Source of the DNA: Lumbricus terrestris
Taxonomy: Eukaryota; Annelida; Clitellata; Crassiclitellata; Lumbricidae
Direction of reading: 5' to 3'
DNA: 64,000 bases
NCBI GenBank assembly: GCA_949752735.1
Contig: OX457043.1
Location: forward strand, 3,769,867-3,833,866
Position 1 is the stretch's first letter. Each line of letters begins with the position of its first letter. Under the pieces are notes generated by a model. It saw only the letters and a list, made by a program, of their open reading frames with translations, had not been told where the DNA came from and did not search any database. This document shows, piece by piece, positions 42,593 to 54,661 of the stretch. The translations under genes and the position numbers were made by a program.

Positions 42593-43600
42593 TCACAACG
42601 GGATGGAGCACCCCCTTATCGAGGCTTTATCGGAATTCACGAACCTGCTGCTCTGCATCAACTCCCATTGACCAGGACATGGTAGTTTAGGATGAGCTAT
42701 GAACATCTGTGCGAGACGTGGCCTGCTTTGTAGGCATCTCTCCGTGTGTTCCACCAGAGCAGCTTGAGTTGGTGGAAGGCCATCCATGGGTCTGTCTTTC
42801 TGTGCGAACAGTTGGTTCCTTGCCTCGTTGTGTTTCTTTGCCGAGTACAGAGCACATCCTTCTGGCAAGTGGCTATGATCTGTCTTCCTGTATACTCTTT
42901 CTAGTGTTGCTATTTACAGACTCGGGGAAACAAAACAACTCTGACTTGTTTTCGTCGTTCCTCAGTAATTCCTGACAGTTTCTATGGGAGGCATACTCTG
43001 AAAGGTGCATTCAATGCCAGGCTTCAGTATGTTGACTATGATAGCTCCATCCAGTTTAAGAGCGTCAACAATTGGAACACCCAGTGAATGGCATGGTTGG
43101 ATATCTGCCGTGGCCTCATTTGTTTAAGTAGCAATTAGTTCTTCTAGGCAGCTCAATGTCTGACTTAGTTCCTAACCGTAATTAGCCCATAATTTGAAAA
43201 TGATGGTGGGTATGCCTGGTTTTCGTGCGCAAAAAATTCATCTAGGTCTCCTCGTGTCTGACAGGAAATGTACAGTCCTTATTTATAGATGACAAAATGT
43301 TGTTTTGCTCCTGACTTGTCCCGTACGGGTGGACGACTGAAAAGAGGAAATTGTTTCTTTTTATTGGATCATTGACAGGTCGCGTTGATTAATAAGACTT
43401 TCCTTGATAAATGTTTCGTACTGCTCTTGTCCAGTTTTCCGAAGGTTGCACATGGTGTTTATGACTGCTCGGTCGGCCAAATCACTGGTAGCCAGGACAA
43501 GTAGGTCATTGCTGTCGATGGCAGAGATATTGAAAAATTCGTATTTTGTTCGGCCATTTTGGAAAATGGCCACCACTGAAGTCGTGGGGAACATTTTCAA
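42593..43600 (-). pseudogene. decayed mobile-element-associated ORF of a dispersed invertebrate family
   Basis: Minus-strand fragments in family order: RKTGQEQYETFIKESLINQR (43361-43600), LDGAIIVNILKPG (about 43030), then NEARNQLFAQKDRPMDGLPP and TQAALVEHTERC (42700-42868). The long middle of the family ORF is deleted and frames are broken. These proteins are usually unnamed and highly copied in marine invertebrates; I do not know their enzyme class. Confidence 0.6.
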
Positions 43601-43641
43601 TGGCTCTGTTGGAATCTTCGCACCTAACTGTGTATAGTTAG

Positions 43642-43832
43642 TCCAGTGGTTAAAGTGGTGTGGGTGAGCAGTGGGAACGCCAACTGTGAGCAGTGGGAAC
43701 GCTGATGAAGTTTTATTGGGAACGCCTATGCTTCAAGGGATCCATGCATGTTGAGCAGTGGGAACGCAAGCCAAGAAATTCGAGAGCAGTGGGAACGCCG
43801 TTCTCACGCGTTCCCACCCACTTTAAGCCCTG
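43642..43832. mobile_element. 190-bp MITE with internal GAGCAGTGGGAACGC array
   Basis: Ends CAGTGGTTAAAGTGG and CCACTTTAAGCCCTG are imperfect inverted repeats. Flanks ATAGTTAG (43634-43641) and ATAGTTAC (43833-43840) look like an 8-bp duplication. GAGCAGTGGGAACGC occurs four times, plus a partial and an inverted CGTTCCCAC. Confidence 0.75.
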
Positions 43833-44689
43833 ATAGTTACTGGTTAGACATCAAGATGACTATTCTAAGTGTACTGGAAGCTGAGATGACTTAAAATCTG
43901 TAAACCAGAGGCCATTTTGAAAAATGGCTGCCATTGGGACCAGGGGTAAAATATGCGATGGCCCTATAGCCAATCTTCTGATATGTTTGTAGAATGTACA
44001 AAACATCATACTTGTATCACAAAGTGAACAATTTTTAACCAAGCTGTTGTACTTGCAATCCGATATTCAATGCAAAAGTGCTCGAAAAACCTTCATATTT
44101 TGAACCCCATTTTTGGGGTGAGCCCATTTTCGGTGTCAGCTTCGTTTGCTATAGTTATCTGAAAAAGTGCTTCTGTCATACTAATAACACATAATTTTAT
44201 GATTCTTATTTCGCACATTTAATGTGATTTTCGGAGAAGCAAATAGCGAATATATACAGGGCCTAGGCTTGTCGGTTAAAGATAGGCTGCTACAGATAAC
44301 TATATGCTTGGCTCAGCCTTTGCATTTACCGAAAAATTTGAATATCCACTACCTCTGGATGGGAAAAATAACTGGCTCTTCAAAATTATAACTGATCAAA
44401 AGAGGAACTATATTACGAACTAACCAAAAAGTCATTGGCTGAGTGCTCATCACATTCTGTTAAGTCAGAACAGATCTCGAGTGTCCAGATAGTTTAGACT
44501 TTAGAACCATTGATAAAAATGATTTCTAGCCTCTAGATTCCAATTTTGATGCATATACATGCTTTCCGAAAAACAAGTGTTGAACGACATAATTAGCCAC
44601 ACAGTCACGTAATAATGTTTTAAAAGCAAGAATGACTGAAGACTGGGAAAGAATCTACTCATTGCAGATACTTTTAGGATTTCTATCGG

Positions 44690-44783
44690 TGCACTAACAT
44701 TTCTACCAAACTGCCGCGGAACCCCTGGCCGACGCCCACGGAACCCTTGGGTTCCGCGGAACTCCGGTTGAAAATCACTGCTG
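44690..44783 (-). mobile_element. hAT (Charlie-like) terminal fragment
   Basis: Minus strand begins CAGTGATTTTCAACCGGAGT, then TTCCGCGGAACCC and GGGTTCCGTGGGCG, the pattern of Charlie-type hAT ends. The matching other end was not found. Confidence 0.55.
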
Positions 44784-44862
44784 TAGGCTCTGTGAAAAAA
44801 GGATAGAAACAAATTCTTATCGTATGAGTGCTGGCTATTTAGGTCAAATTTTAAGACTAACA
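44783..44862. repeat. 80-bp direct repeat, copy B
   Basis: Near-identical to 40358-40447, 4.4 kb away. Its left edge is cut by a hAT-like terminus. Confidence 0.85.
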
Positions 44863-44869
44863 ATACAAT

Positions 44870-46220
44870 TTTTAAGTCATGAACTCTTTAGAGGCGCTTT
44901 CGGAAATCGAACTTTTTTATATTTATTATTTCTTGAGTAGCAAACAATCGTGTTGAATAGAAACATGAGAACCATCACAAGCCTACGACGCTTGTGATGG
45001 CTTGAAAACAGTGTCGCAATAAAATAATCATACGGCACCAAACAAACATTCTCTGATCTTCGAGACCATGAATTCCAAAACTCAAACTAGGCGACTGAAA
45101 TCAGTAGTTAATGCACTAAATTACCAACTTATAGGCAGCTTAATTAAATCAATGCTGTTTTCTTACCAACATAAGTCCTATTCCTTTAAGCCAGATAGTC
45201 AGGCTTCAGATCATTAGTTAAAACATTATTATATTTTAGTGCAACTTAAGTTCGTAAGCCTAGCTTTGAGATTAGTTAAAATGCGGTTTGTAAAACATTT
45301 TTTGTCCATTTTGTTTGGGTTATGTTTTTGGATCGTTGAAAGAAAGTGGGTGTGCTCACTTATAACTTTTCATTTGTTTAACATTTTGGGCGAAATATGC
45401 TTATTATTGTTACTTTTAGCCTTGAGCTTGGCCTATCCTGTAAGTATGTTAGTGTGCCACTCAAAAGCAAAGTTTTTAATTTCTATCCCCTCCACCCTTC
45501 ACTTGTGTTTCTAATGTTAAAATACAAAACGTGACAAATGTGAATGTGGCATCTGTCCTTATTTGCCGGGTCAACGAAATGCCAAGATGGGAGAGCATGG
45601 GGCACTGGTCTAGGAAAATGAAGTGGCTAACACGTTAAATGCATGGTTGACGTTTGGAGTACTTTATTTGTGAGTACTTTCTGATTGATGTGCAGCTGGC
45701 TACTTTGTTGTAGCTGTTCTTCAATATGAATGTGGTTTTGTGTACGACATTGGTCTAAATATGTTGACTTATATTCTTCATTATAGACTGGAAAGCCTGG
45801 TGCTGTATGCAATGCATAGACCATCTACCAAGAAATGGATTCCAAGAGCTAAGACCTTGCCATGTCTTTGTGGAAATGTTCCTGTAAGTACATCACTTTG
45901 CTCATTTCTTCAATGCATAGCTGTTTGAATGTCTAGAAAATGGTTTGCTTTGTGTGTTTGAACTTGAACTACTACTTGACTACTGGTAATTAGTGTAATG
46001 TAGTTAGTGATTTCTATAGCGTTTCTCACAGCCAGGGCCGTTCAGTAGGTGTCCTTTTGTGACCCCTGTGAAAAGAAGTACCCCTGTCCTTATTTGACGA
46101 GTCTAGGAAATGTCAAAATTTATGGCTGTTTCAATGTCTAGAAAAGGTAACTACTTGACTACTGGTAATTAATATAATGGAATTAGTAATTTCTATAGCC
46201 ATGGCCGTTCGGTAGTTCTC
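44870..46220. other. intergenic stretch with degenerate repeats
   Basis: 45300-45420 looks like a worn arm of the 37912 element (GGATCGTTGAAAGAAAGTGG, TATAACTTTTCATTTG). 45926-46055 and 46126-46225 are a local duplication (CTACTTGACTACTGGTAATT shared). The Leu-rich frame 45239-45514 is therefore probably not a gene. Confidence 0.5.
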
Positions 46221-46224
46221 CAAG

Positions 46225-46475
46225 TGTGAGTACTCAAGAGATAAAAAATTCGTCTTACGAGTTGAGGTATGTAGATAACGATCCAGATTGGAGTTCCACG
46301 TAGAATCTGTGTGAAGGGAAGGTCATTCCATAAGGGGGGGAGCAAATGACTAGGTTTGAATTATAGTACTCCTGACTCGGAGGACACAAAAGTCAGTCTG
46401 ATCTAGAGAATGGAGAGGCCAATGAGAAAATACAGAAGTAAGAGAATGAATATAATTTAATGAGATATTTAGGCA
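46225..46475 (-). mobile_element. very decayed LINE 3' end
   Basis: Minus strand has a TTATGGAATGACCTTCCCTT block (WNDLP-like) followed by a polar C-terminal stretch as in the LINE relics nearby. Weak. Confidence 0.35.
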
Positions 46476-46479
46476 CAAG

Positions 46480-48540
46480 TTGTAGTTTTGGCTTGAGGAC
46501 CAAAGCAAGGAATTTATATGATAAGTTAATGTACTGCTAACTGCTTTACATTAGACACGGCCTTAATAAGATAAGAATATTCTTGAATTGACCAATTGCT
46601 ATCCGCATTTTGGTGTACAGGCATGTTATAATAAACAAACGTACATCATTCCTATATCCAATCAATGTCAAATGTTTTAAAAAGCACAAAATCCCAGGTA
46701 GAAAATCAATATGAATATATGTTTTTTTACTGACCAACAATTTATACTGCTCTTTGATTTATATTGTAAGAAATTTAAATACGATAAAGCGTTCTCGTTA
46801 AAAATGATTTCTTCGTTAGGTTATCCGCCCTAGGAATAATTCGGTCATGTAGTCTTGGCCTCATGGAATAAGGCTGGGGCCTGACTACACTGTTGGTGGG
46901 AAGTTCTAGATGATTCAAGAAAGGAATGGCCTTCTGGTGTGATGTATCCCAAGACTAAGAAAATTATTTGCTAATGTTTGCTAACCTATGGTTGTCTCTC
47001 AGGCTTCATTCAAGACTGCTGATTCTAACTGCTTTATCTTTGCCCTAAATTTTAAATTGTAGTCTATTTTATTCTTCATATAGGATAGATTTGTCTTGCC
47101 TCACTGCAAAAGGATTACTGAAATGCATATGACTACTATTAACTATCATTTGTTTATAACATTTAAGTTTTATATCAAAAATCAACACTCTTTTGTCTGG
47201 TTGTACACAATGTGCGACCACGTAATTCAGCAATGCTTAATGAAATTTGGTTTTGCTTTTCATGTTAACAGGTCGTTTCATCACTTGACAGAGTCAGCTA
47301 CTAACCCAGCTCCATCTGCCTGAGCTCCTCTCCTTCTCGCCCCACAGATTTTAAACTTGAAGTTGAAGTCTCACCTCATTAAATGGAAACCTCTTCTTCA
47401 ACAAGATCCGTTGTAGCCTCTGCTCGGCCTCCTGTCTGGCAAACGTTCTCTGACCTCCAATGGACATTGATCTCTGGACAATTACTCTGTTACAATACAG
47501 TGCTCAGCTGTGGACTAGTGCTTTCGAAATTTTGAGTTTTCAGCAGTTATGATTAGGATACACAACTGTTTATTCAAATTTGATGCTGACTTAGCAGTTG
47601 TTGAAGGCATTGAATGCAACACTGTTTAAGGTTTTTAATATGGTATTTGCTCGTGCTTTTTGAGCGGCTGGAACAATATCCTCTTGTTATTCGATCGACC
47701 TGCTCACTGGACTGTTTGAGCATTTACGAGTTTCTGGAATACATTTCTCAAACGTATCAGGCTTTCAGCGAGTATTTAGCCTAATAATGTTGACTCGTAT
47801 TTTTCAAAGCTAATAATTTAGATGTTGACGTTTGTTTTTTAACTTTCATGTGTGTCTCTTATTTAAATTTTTATTTTGATACTTAAAAAGTGACATTTTT
47901 TATGTATAATGTTCATGTGTTCTTAAAATAGCAAGAATGGTGGTCTATATATTATTTGCAAAGTATTATGATTTTGAAATTCCTACCTGACACTTGTATT
48001 ATAAATTTTTTATAAATCACTTCGCGAAGCTGTTCCTGAGCACCTGTGCGATTGCTGTACTGGATCTCATTCCTCTGCGTCCATTCTTCGGCTCGTCATA
48101 TAAGAGAACTGATGTATTTGAAGGATCGGGATGCACTTCGCTTATCATAACAATTTTTTTACTCGAGCACGCTTGTTCCCTAGTGCATATAAATTATGAG
48201 GAGCCATATAAATTGTTGTAATTATACAGTACAAGTAAAATATATCTGTAAATACTTAACACAAAGACATTTAAATATTTATGAAGCTTTATATGTTGCA
48301 TGTATTGAAAATGTTTATGTAATAAATACATCTTTCATTTTATGGAATAATTTATATGTTACAATATACAGTATTATATGCTAATGAGTTAATTGTTTAG
48401 TGAACTAATGTATAAGTGTGTGTATACAATTTGGTATTTTGTTATATCTACACCAATATAGTGAAATATTTACTGATGTGTTAAGATCTGTTTAGTATAT
48501 TAATACGAATTTGTAGAATGAGCTCATCCTAGAATGAGGG
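46480..48540. other. intergenic stretch, no gene recognised
   Basis: 46555-46680 resembles 6260-6360 downstream of ACAP (AAGATAAGAATATTCTT, ATCCGCATTTT, AATAAAC). The rest is AT-rich with no recognised element. Confidence 0.45.
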
Positions 48541-48560
48541 ATGGTCTGATTCTTTAGACT

Positions 48561-49150
48561 TGGGTGTTTAAATACACCCCTAGGGTGGGTTAGAGCACCT
48601 TCGTTGAGGGTGTATTTATTACGCCCCTGGGGTGGGTTAGAGCACCTTCGTTGAAGGTGTAATTTTTACACCCCTAAGGTGGGTTAGAGTACCTTTGTTG
48701 AGGGTGTATTTATTATACCCCAGGGTGGGTTTAAGCACCTTCGTTTAGGGTGTATTTATTACGCCCCTAGGGTGGGTTTGAGCACCTTCGTTGAGGGTGT
48801 ATATATTTCACCCCTAGGGTGGGTTAGAACACCCTCGTTGAGGGTGTATTTATTACACTCTAGGGTGGGTTAGAACACCCTCGTTGAGGGTGTATTTATT
48901 ACACCCTAGGGTGGGTTAGAACACCTTCGTTGAGGGTGTATATATTTCACCCCTAGGGTGGGTTAGAACACCCTCGTTGAGGGTGTATTTATTACACTCT
49001 AGGGTGGGTTAGAACACCCTCGTTGAGGGTGTATTTATTACACTCTAGGGTGGGTTAGAACACCCTCGTTGAGGGTGTATTTATTACACCCTAGGGTGGG
49101 TTAGAACACCTTCGTTGAGGGTGTATTTTTTACACCCCTAGGGTGTAATG
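48561..49150. repeat. 46-bp minisatellite with dyad-symmetric units
   Basis: Twelve units containing GGGTGGGTTAGA-like blocks at spacing of 45-48 bases. Later units show a three-unit higher order of about 139 bases. Each unit holds ACACCCTcgttgAGGGTGT, a perfect 7-bp stem. A palindromic tail runs to about 49260. Confidence 0.9.
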
Positions 49151-49259
49151 TAGTAGGGTGGGATTCCCCACCCTGTAGAAGGGGTGTATTTTCACACCAT
49201 TCCCAAGAAAATAGGGTGGTCTATGGAGACCACCCTAAAAGGTGGTTTTACACACCTTT

Positions 49260-51137
49260 TACCGTTACAGTGACACACAAACTCTGGGTACACTTTGTCT
49301 GCATCTGTGTACAGTGTGTCTCAGATTTGTTACCTGATTGTTATGCTTTTTGTTGCATGTAAAGAAAAGCCAGCTTTGTATTCTGCAGTCATCTCACGCT
49401 AGCTTTAAAAATGTTCAACTAACATTTACACCACGATCAATTGTTCAGATAACCATGTTTCAGAGAAAAACAGTACATAAATATCTAGATGTGTATAGAT
49501 ACTTGCGTGTTGCAAACCGGTACATGTATGCGTGTGTACATGTGTACATGCTGCAGTACCGGTATGTCTAAGGAAAAATACATTCTTGGCATTTGGTGTT
49601 TAACATTTGGACATGTAATATGGACAACTAGACATTGATTGGATAGCCATTTTAAAGGTTGCTGCCTATGCATTTGTGTATTATGTATGTGTGACGACAC
49701 TTGATAGAGCACATCCTTAAGTATCTTGAAAAAGTGCTGAGAATTGCATAACATGAAAGCACACATCAAATTGTAACGTATGGAAATTTCTCATGTTGAA
49801 GCAAGCGTTGAAAGTGTTACATGTGACGTCATAAAATGCTCTACGAAGTTTACGTGCATTAGACTTTTACAGATTTATCATGGACATAGTATAAAGTCGC
49901 ACGAAACATGATGAAAGTCAAGTTTATAAAATTTTAAAGCTAGCTATTCTTTGTTCACTTTTCTGTTTAAAAGCTGACTTTCTTAGTAAACAAATCCTAT
50001 GTAAGTTGTTGTTGTTTATGCTTTCAAATGTAATTACTTGTTGGCCACTGCATATTGACTGCTCAGGCAACTGCCGTATTTATTGGTTACGTATTTAATT
50101 TTACGTTGAGTGTCTCTCAATCACCTATTTTCAATTTTTAGGCTTCACGCTTTTGAAGTCCTATAATTTATAACTCCGTATCAAGGTGGAGGTTCCATAT
50201 TCTGATGATTCTTGCTTAATTTTGAGATATATTTAATGCGCTCTCTAGTTATAGATGTAGTTTTTTTCAGTTGACTCTTGACTGATCTCTTGCTTTAGCA
50301 AAGAAAACTGCCAGTAACACTGAAATCTTGTTGTGGCTTTGGTTGTTTGACAAAGAGGACAGGGGTTAAAATCCTGGGAGCTGGTACTATTACATGCTTT
50401 TGTCATCTTATAAATTACAGGATTGGATTTACATTCGTTGAGGGATAGATTTTAATTGGTCTGGTATTTATGGCACAGGTTGTTGCTAAATAAACATGTT
50501 CCAAGTTTAAATGTGTATTCGTATTGGACATGAATGAATGTCACCCTGTCCTCATTCATTTTGAGTAATACATCCTCCTCCTTTTCACACATCATTTAAG
50601 TTGTCTTTGATGTAATGTGTTTTTGACGGTGTGTTTAATCAGTTCAATGTGTAGTCAAAGCTATTCAGTCGCTGTGGAAAAACATGTATATATCATGTAC
50701 AGTCTATTCTTAGATACATAACGAGATTATTCTTAGTTAAGGGTTTGCACAGTTTTTGCAATGAAGTCATCATCAGTTGAGGGCAGAGCATTAGTTGATG
50801 GGAGAATATAGTTGCTGGGCTATTAAGGAATGGCGGGATCCTATTGGCAATTGCAGGATTTTATCTGTTTTTCTTTTGTGTTTCTTCTGTTTTTCGTCTG
50901 TTCTTCTTCCGTTCTTCTTTGGTTCTTCTACTGGTTTTTCTGTTCTTCTGTTTTTCTTGTACTTTTCGTCTGTTGTTTTTCTTCTATTTGCTCATTTCCA
51001 TTGTACTTTCAGAAGTGTCAGAGTTTGTTTTATATAAATAGCCAAATAGAGAAAAAAATTCAAGTTCGAAAGTAAGATCGAATTCAAATGAAGAACTATC
51101 GTAGTGATATAGCTTGTAAGAAAATGTACAGAAATTC
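49260..51137. other. intergenic or UTR-like stretch, no gene recognised
   Basis: AT-rich, with a TTCTT/GTTCTTC-rich segment at 50870-50990. No exon or family recognised. Confidence 0.4.
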
Positions 51138-51320
51138 TCAGCCTATACTTTCAGCTTGTATGTATGCTTAATGTGTAGTAATTATCAGCCTATACTTTCA
51201 GCTTGTATGTATGCTTAATGTGTAGTAATTATCAGCCTATACTTTCAGCTTGTATGTATGCTTAATGTGTAGTAATTATCAGCCTATACTTTCAGCTTGT
51301 ATGTATGCTTAATGTGTAGT
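51138..51320. repeat. 47-bp tandem repeat, four units
   Basis: Units begin TCAGCCTATACTTTCAGC at 51138, 51185, 51232 and 51279; essentially identical, the last ending at GTGTAGT. Confidence 0.97.
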
Positions 51321-51671
51321 CTGTAAATTGACAAGTCGGGTATAATTACGAGCTCAAGACGGCGGACAAAATTCTTTGTTAATTGAATTGTTAGCTTCAG
51401 TGTGTGTTACTATTGTCTTAAATCTTTTTTGTTTATTAGATGTAAGTCATTTGCTGTGTGTTGTAATTGATTGTCATGTGTTGTAGTGCTTGCGATTTCT
51501 TGATTGTGTTAATAAATGTACTTCGTAACTGTCCGGCAGATTCTGGATTTGAGAAGAGTGACTTGTAACGTCGCCCCTTTTAAAGTTTGTACTGAGTGTC
51601 TAGAATTCGATGTTGCCAAAATTTCTGATGGTTTGTTGCACATTTTGCTGCTCTCTCCGCACTGAATTTCT
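51321..51671. other. non-coding stretch before duplication copy 2
   Basis: AATAAA at 51511 is a possible poly(A) signal on the plus strand. No gene recognised. By the tandem model this sequence should also precede base 1 outside the window. Confidence 0.4.
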
Positions 51672-54378
51672 TGGCTTTTTCTTCTCTTGGTTCTGCTGGT
51701 GACTTGCTCAGATTTTTACTAACGTTTGGGTAATTTATTAACGAGATATACAAGTTAGTTTAGATAACTTGAATAGTTGGTAAGAGAAAGATATGGATAG
51801 GAGTAACATTTGTGGAGAAACTGGATCTTTAGATTTATTATTTTCTCAAGATTATCATCAAAACAGAAATGCGAATCAGAGTCGGCAGGTGAAGAAAAAG
51901 CAAGACATCCAGATGTTTGGATGTCAACGAGAAGTACATGTAGCGAATTTTGAGGTGTTTCATAAGGAAAGGAACAATTGAAAAACGTTGGTGGGTTGAC
52001 AATTTAATGAATGGTAACTTGAACCAGTGTGGGGACAATTTTCATAGCTACCCAAACTGCATCCATCGAGATTTACATTTTTCCCCTCAAATTTGCACTT
52101 GTTTTTGAGCCACTGGTAATTGAAATAATAATAATGCAATTAAGAAGAAATATTTGGAATCCACTGAGCATATGGTCCATGCTGTCGAGTGGGCAGTATT
52201 ACCAGAGTGTAGAGAGAATAAAATAAATACTTGAAGTGGTACATGTCTGTGGACAGCAGAGAATAATACTCTCATAATGCTTTTTCACAACTTGCATTGC
52301 GTCCAGGTGAACATCTTTTGTGTGTGGTCTGTGTCTCGCTGTCGTTATGCATTAAATACTTGTACAACACTGTACATATGCACCACATACATGTTGTACA
52401 TAAGCAGAGGGAAAGAAAGCCAGAGTCTGGCGGTTAGAGGTTGTAATTTATATGTTTATATGCGTTAACCATTCGAAGTGGGTTTTTTTTTGTCACTCTC
52501 TGTGCGTTTTTGTGTTTCCTTTTCTGTACAGATTATGCTTAGTGTCATTTGGGCGTATGTTAGTAATTGTTTTCTTTTTCAGGCAATTGAATGTCGTGGC
52601 ATTTGACGGTTAAGCGTATAAATGTATTTTGGTTTGATTTACAATAGAAATATTAACTTGGTATAGTGAACATTGTTATCACTAAATACCGTAGCTAGAA
52701 TTTTATTTTCGTATTTATTTGCTTAGACCCATTTTATTATTATTTGCTTCGGTAGCAAGTGTGGTCCATCATCCAACTGTTGTGATCCGAGTCTACTGCT
52801 TTACCCTTGTCTGTTTTCTTTTGCTTACCATGCGTAACTTGCCTTAAGTTATAGTTTTTCCATTCAACTTGCCTCATCTATTGGACTAATACTTTGGCCA
52901 CGATTCCCTTTGAAGTTGCTTCAAATCAGACCTGCTTGACCTGCCTATTTTATGCCTGACCTGCGAAAAATTCTTTGGCACTTTTACTTTATTCTTTTGA
53001 TTTATTCGACCTGAATAACTTCCATGACCCTGGTGCGACCCCCTGCTGAAATTGTTTAGCTGGCGCTGCCAATGCTTCAAATGTATATGCCATGTGCACT
53101 TACAATGTTGGTAGAGAAGTCCTTAGCTTGGATTAACCAAAGAGGGTGGTGTAATGACCCTGGGCAATCTGTTTGCAATGCAATAGGTTCTTTCAGGTAG
53201 TATAGCCTAAGCCTACTATAGAATTTAGTGATGGGATAAGCAGAGAAATAAAGTCAAGTCCAACGCGTCTAATAGACCGGTCATTTCTGTAATGCTTTAA
53301 GAACGTGGCAAAGGCGATTAACAGTTCTAGCTTAAGGGATGGTAATGCTCTTCTATCTTGATATACACTACAGATACCTGTACCGTACACATTGTAATGA
53401 GGGGTCATCACATGTACATTGTACAGTGCTTTCGAGTTTCAAGCAGAGGAAGTTATGGATGGGAGTAACATTTGTGTAGAAACTTTGGCATGTGATCGCC
53501 CAAAGACTAGCAGGCATTATTTTCTTCTGAGACATTCAAATAACAGACCAAGACTTCCAAGACCAATTAGCTCTTAAACTATGAAATGACGTGCGATTTG
53601 TTAGTACCCTTTCCTTTGGTCTTATAATGTAACTTATTAATATTATTATTAGATCTTACCCTCTATCGAGCTCTATGGTCGTTCGGCCATGTTGGTCGAA
53701 CGATCGTGCCTCTCTGTTATTATGGCAGATTTTTACGTCTGTGGCTTAACTCGCTCGTTTTTGTTCGGGTTTTCTGATGTTTACCGATGTCGAGTCTCGA
53801 GTTTCTGACTTTTCTTCATCTGTGTTGTATGCGTTTGGACGGGATATTGATTATAAATTTTGACGTTCAACTCTCGCCATGCGGTTCCTCTTTGGACTGG
53901 TCCATTACGCTCAACATCAAGGGGTTCCAGGTTCGTCATTATTGGAGCGTCATTATCCATGGCCGAACGTTTGCTCACACGAACGGGAAAAGAAAGGATC
54001 TGCACTTTTATTAACCAAAGACCGTACCGTAGTAGCGCCACGTTTCCAGCGTTGTGCTACCCGTCGCTGCTCTTCGGACTTATGCATCTCGACCCTGTAA
54101 ACACTGAAATTACTGTTCAACTTCCATCATCGGCACGAGTAACTGTCAGCTGAACTCTTCGTGTAGCCAACGTGTAGGAGTTCGTCGATGGCGACTTGTG
54201 CTTCTCGAGCGGAGTTTTGCCTAAGAATAACTCTGTCGTTGTGACTTTACCATCAGTAGGCTAGAGCTATGAGCGGGCGCCGTTGATGGCTGCCATATTT
54301 GTCCTGTATTTGTTCTTTATGTATTGTGTTTTGTATGCTTGTAAATCAGAGTGCGTTTGCAGCTGATACATTAAAGAA

Positions 54379-54661
54379 TATACTTACTTACTTACTTACT
54401 ACCTTAGACCTTCCCGTGCAGATGATCTGCACATCGGGCAATGCAGTTTCTCCACTCCACTTTGTTCATCGCATGCATCTCAACAGCATCGTTCCATGTC
54501 AACTCCAGACCTTGCAGATCCTCTCGCACAGTCTCCATCCAGTTCTTCCTTGGCCTTCCCCTACCACGTCCTCCTTTCGGAGTCCAAATTGTTGCTTGTT
54601 TTGCTCTTCTGTTTTGTTCCATTCTTGCTACATGTCCCATCTACTTTAGTCACCTCTTTCT
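54379..54661 (-). mobile_element. RTE-like LINE 3' end, second copy
   Basis: Copy of the element at 2708-2990, carried in the duplication, with the same short open frame and (TAAG)n tail. Confidence 0.85.

Noticed and set aside
45239..45514. Leu-rich possible membrane protein
   Set aside because: The DNA resembles a worn arm of the mariner-like element at 37912-38887; hydrophobicity comes from T-rich sequence.
48561..49150. CRISPR array
   Set aside because: Units are contiguous and self-similar throughout with no unique spacers; eukaryotic minisatellite.
51138..51320. CRISPR-like four-unit array
   Set aside because: Perfect 47-bp tandem repeat with no spacers.
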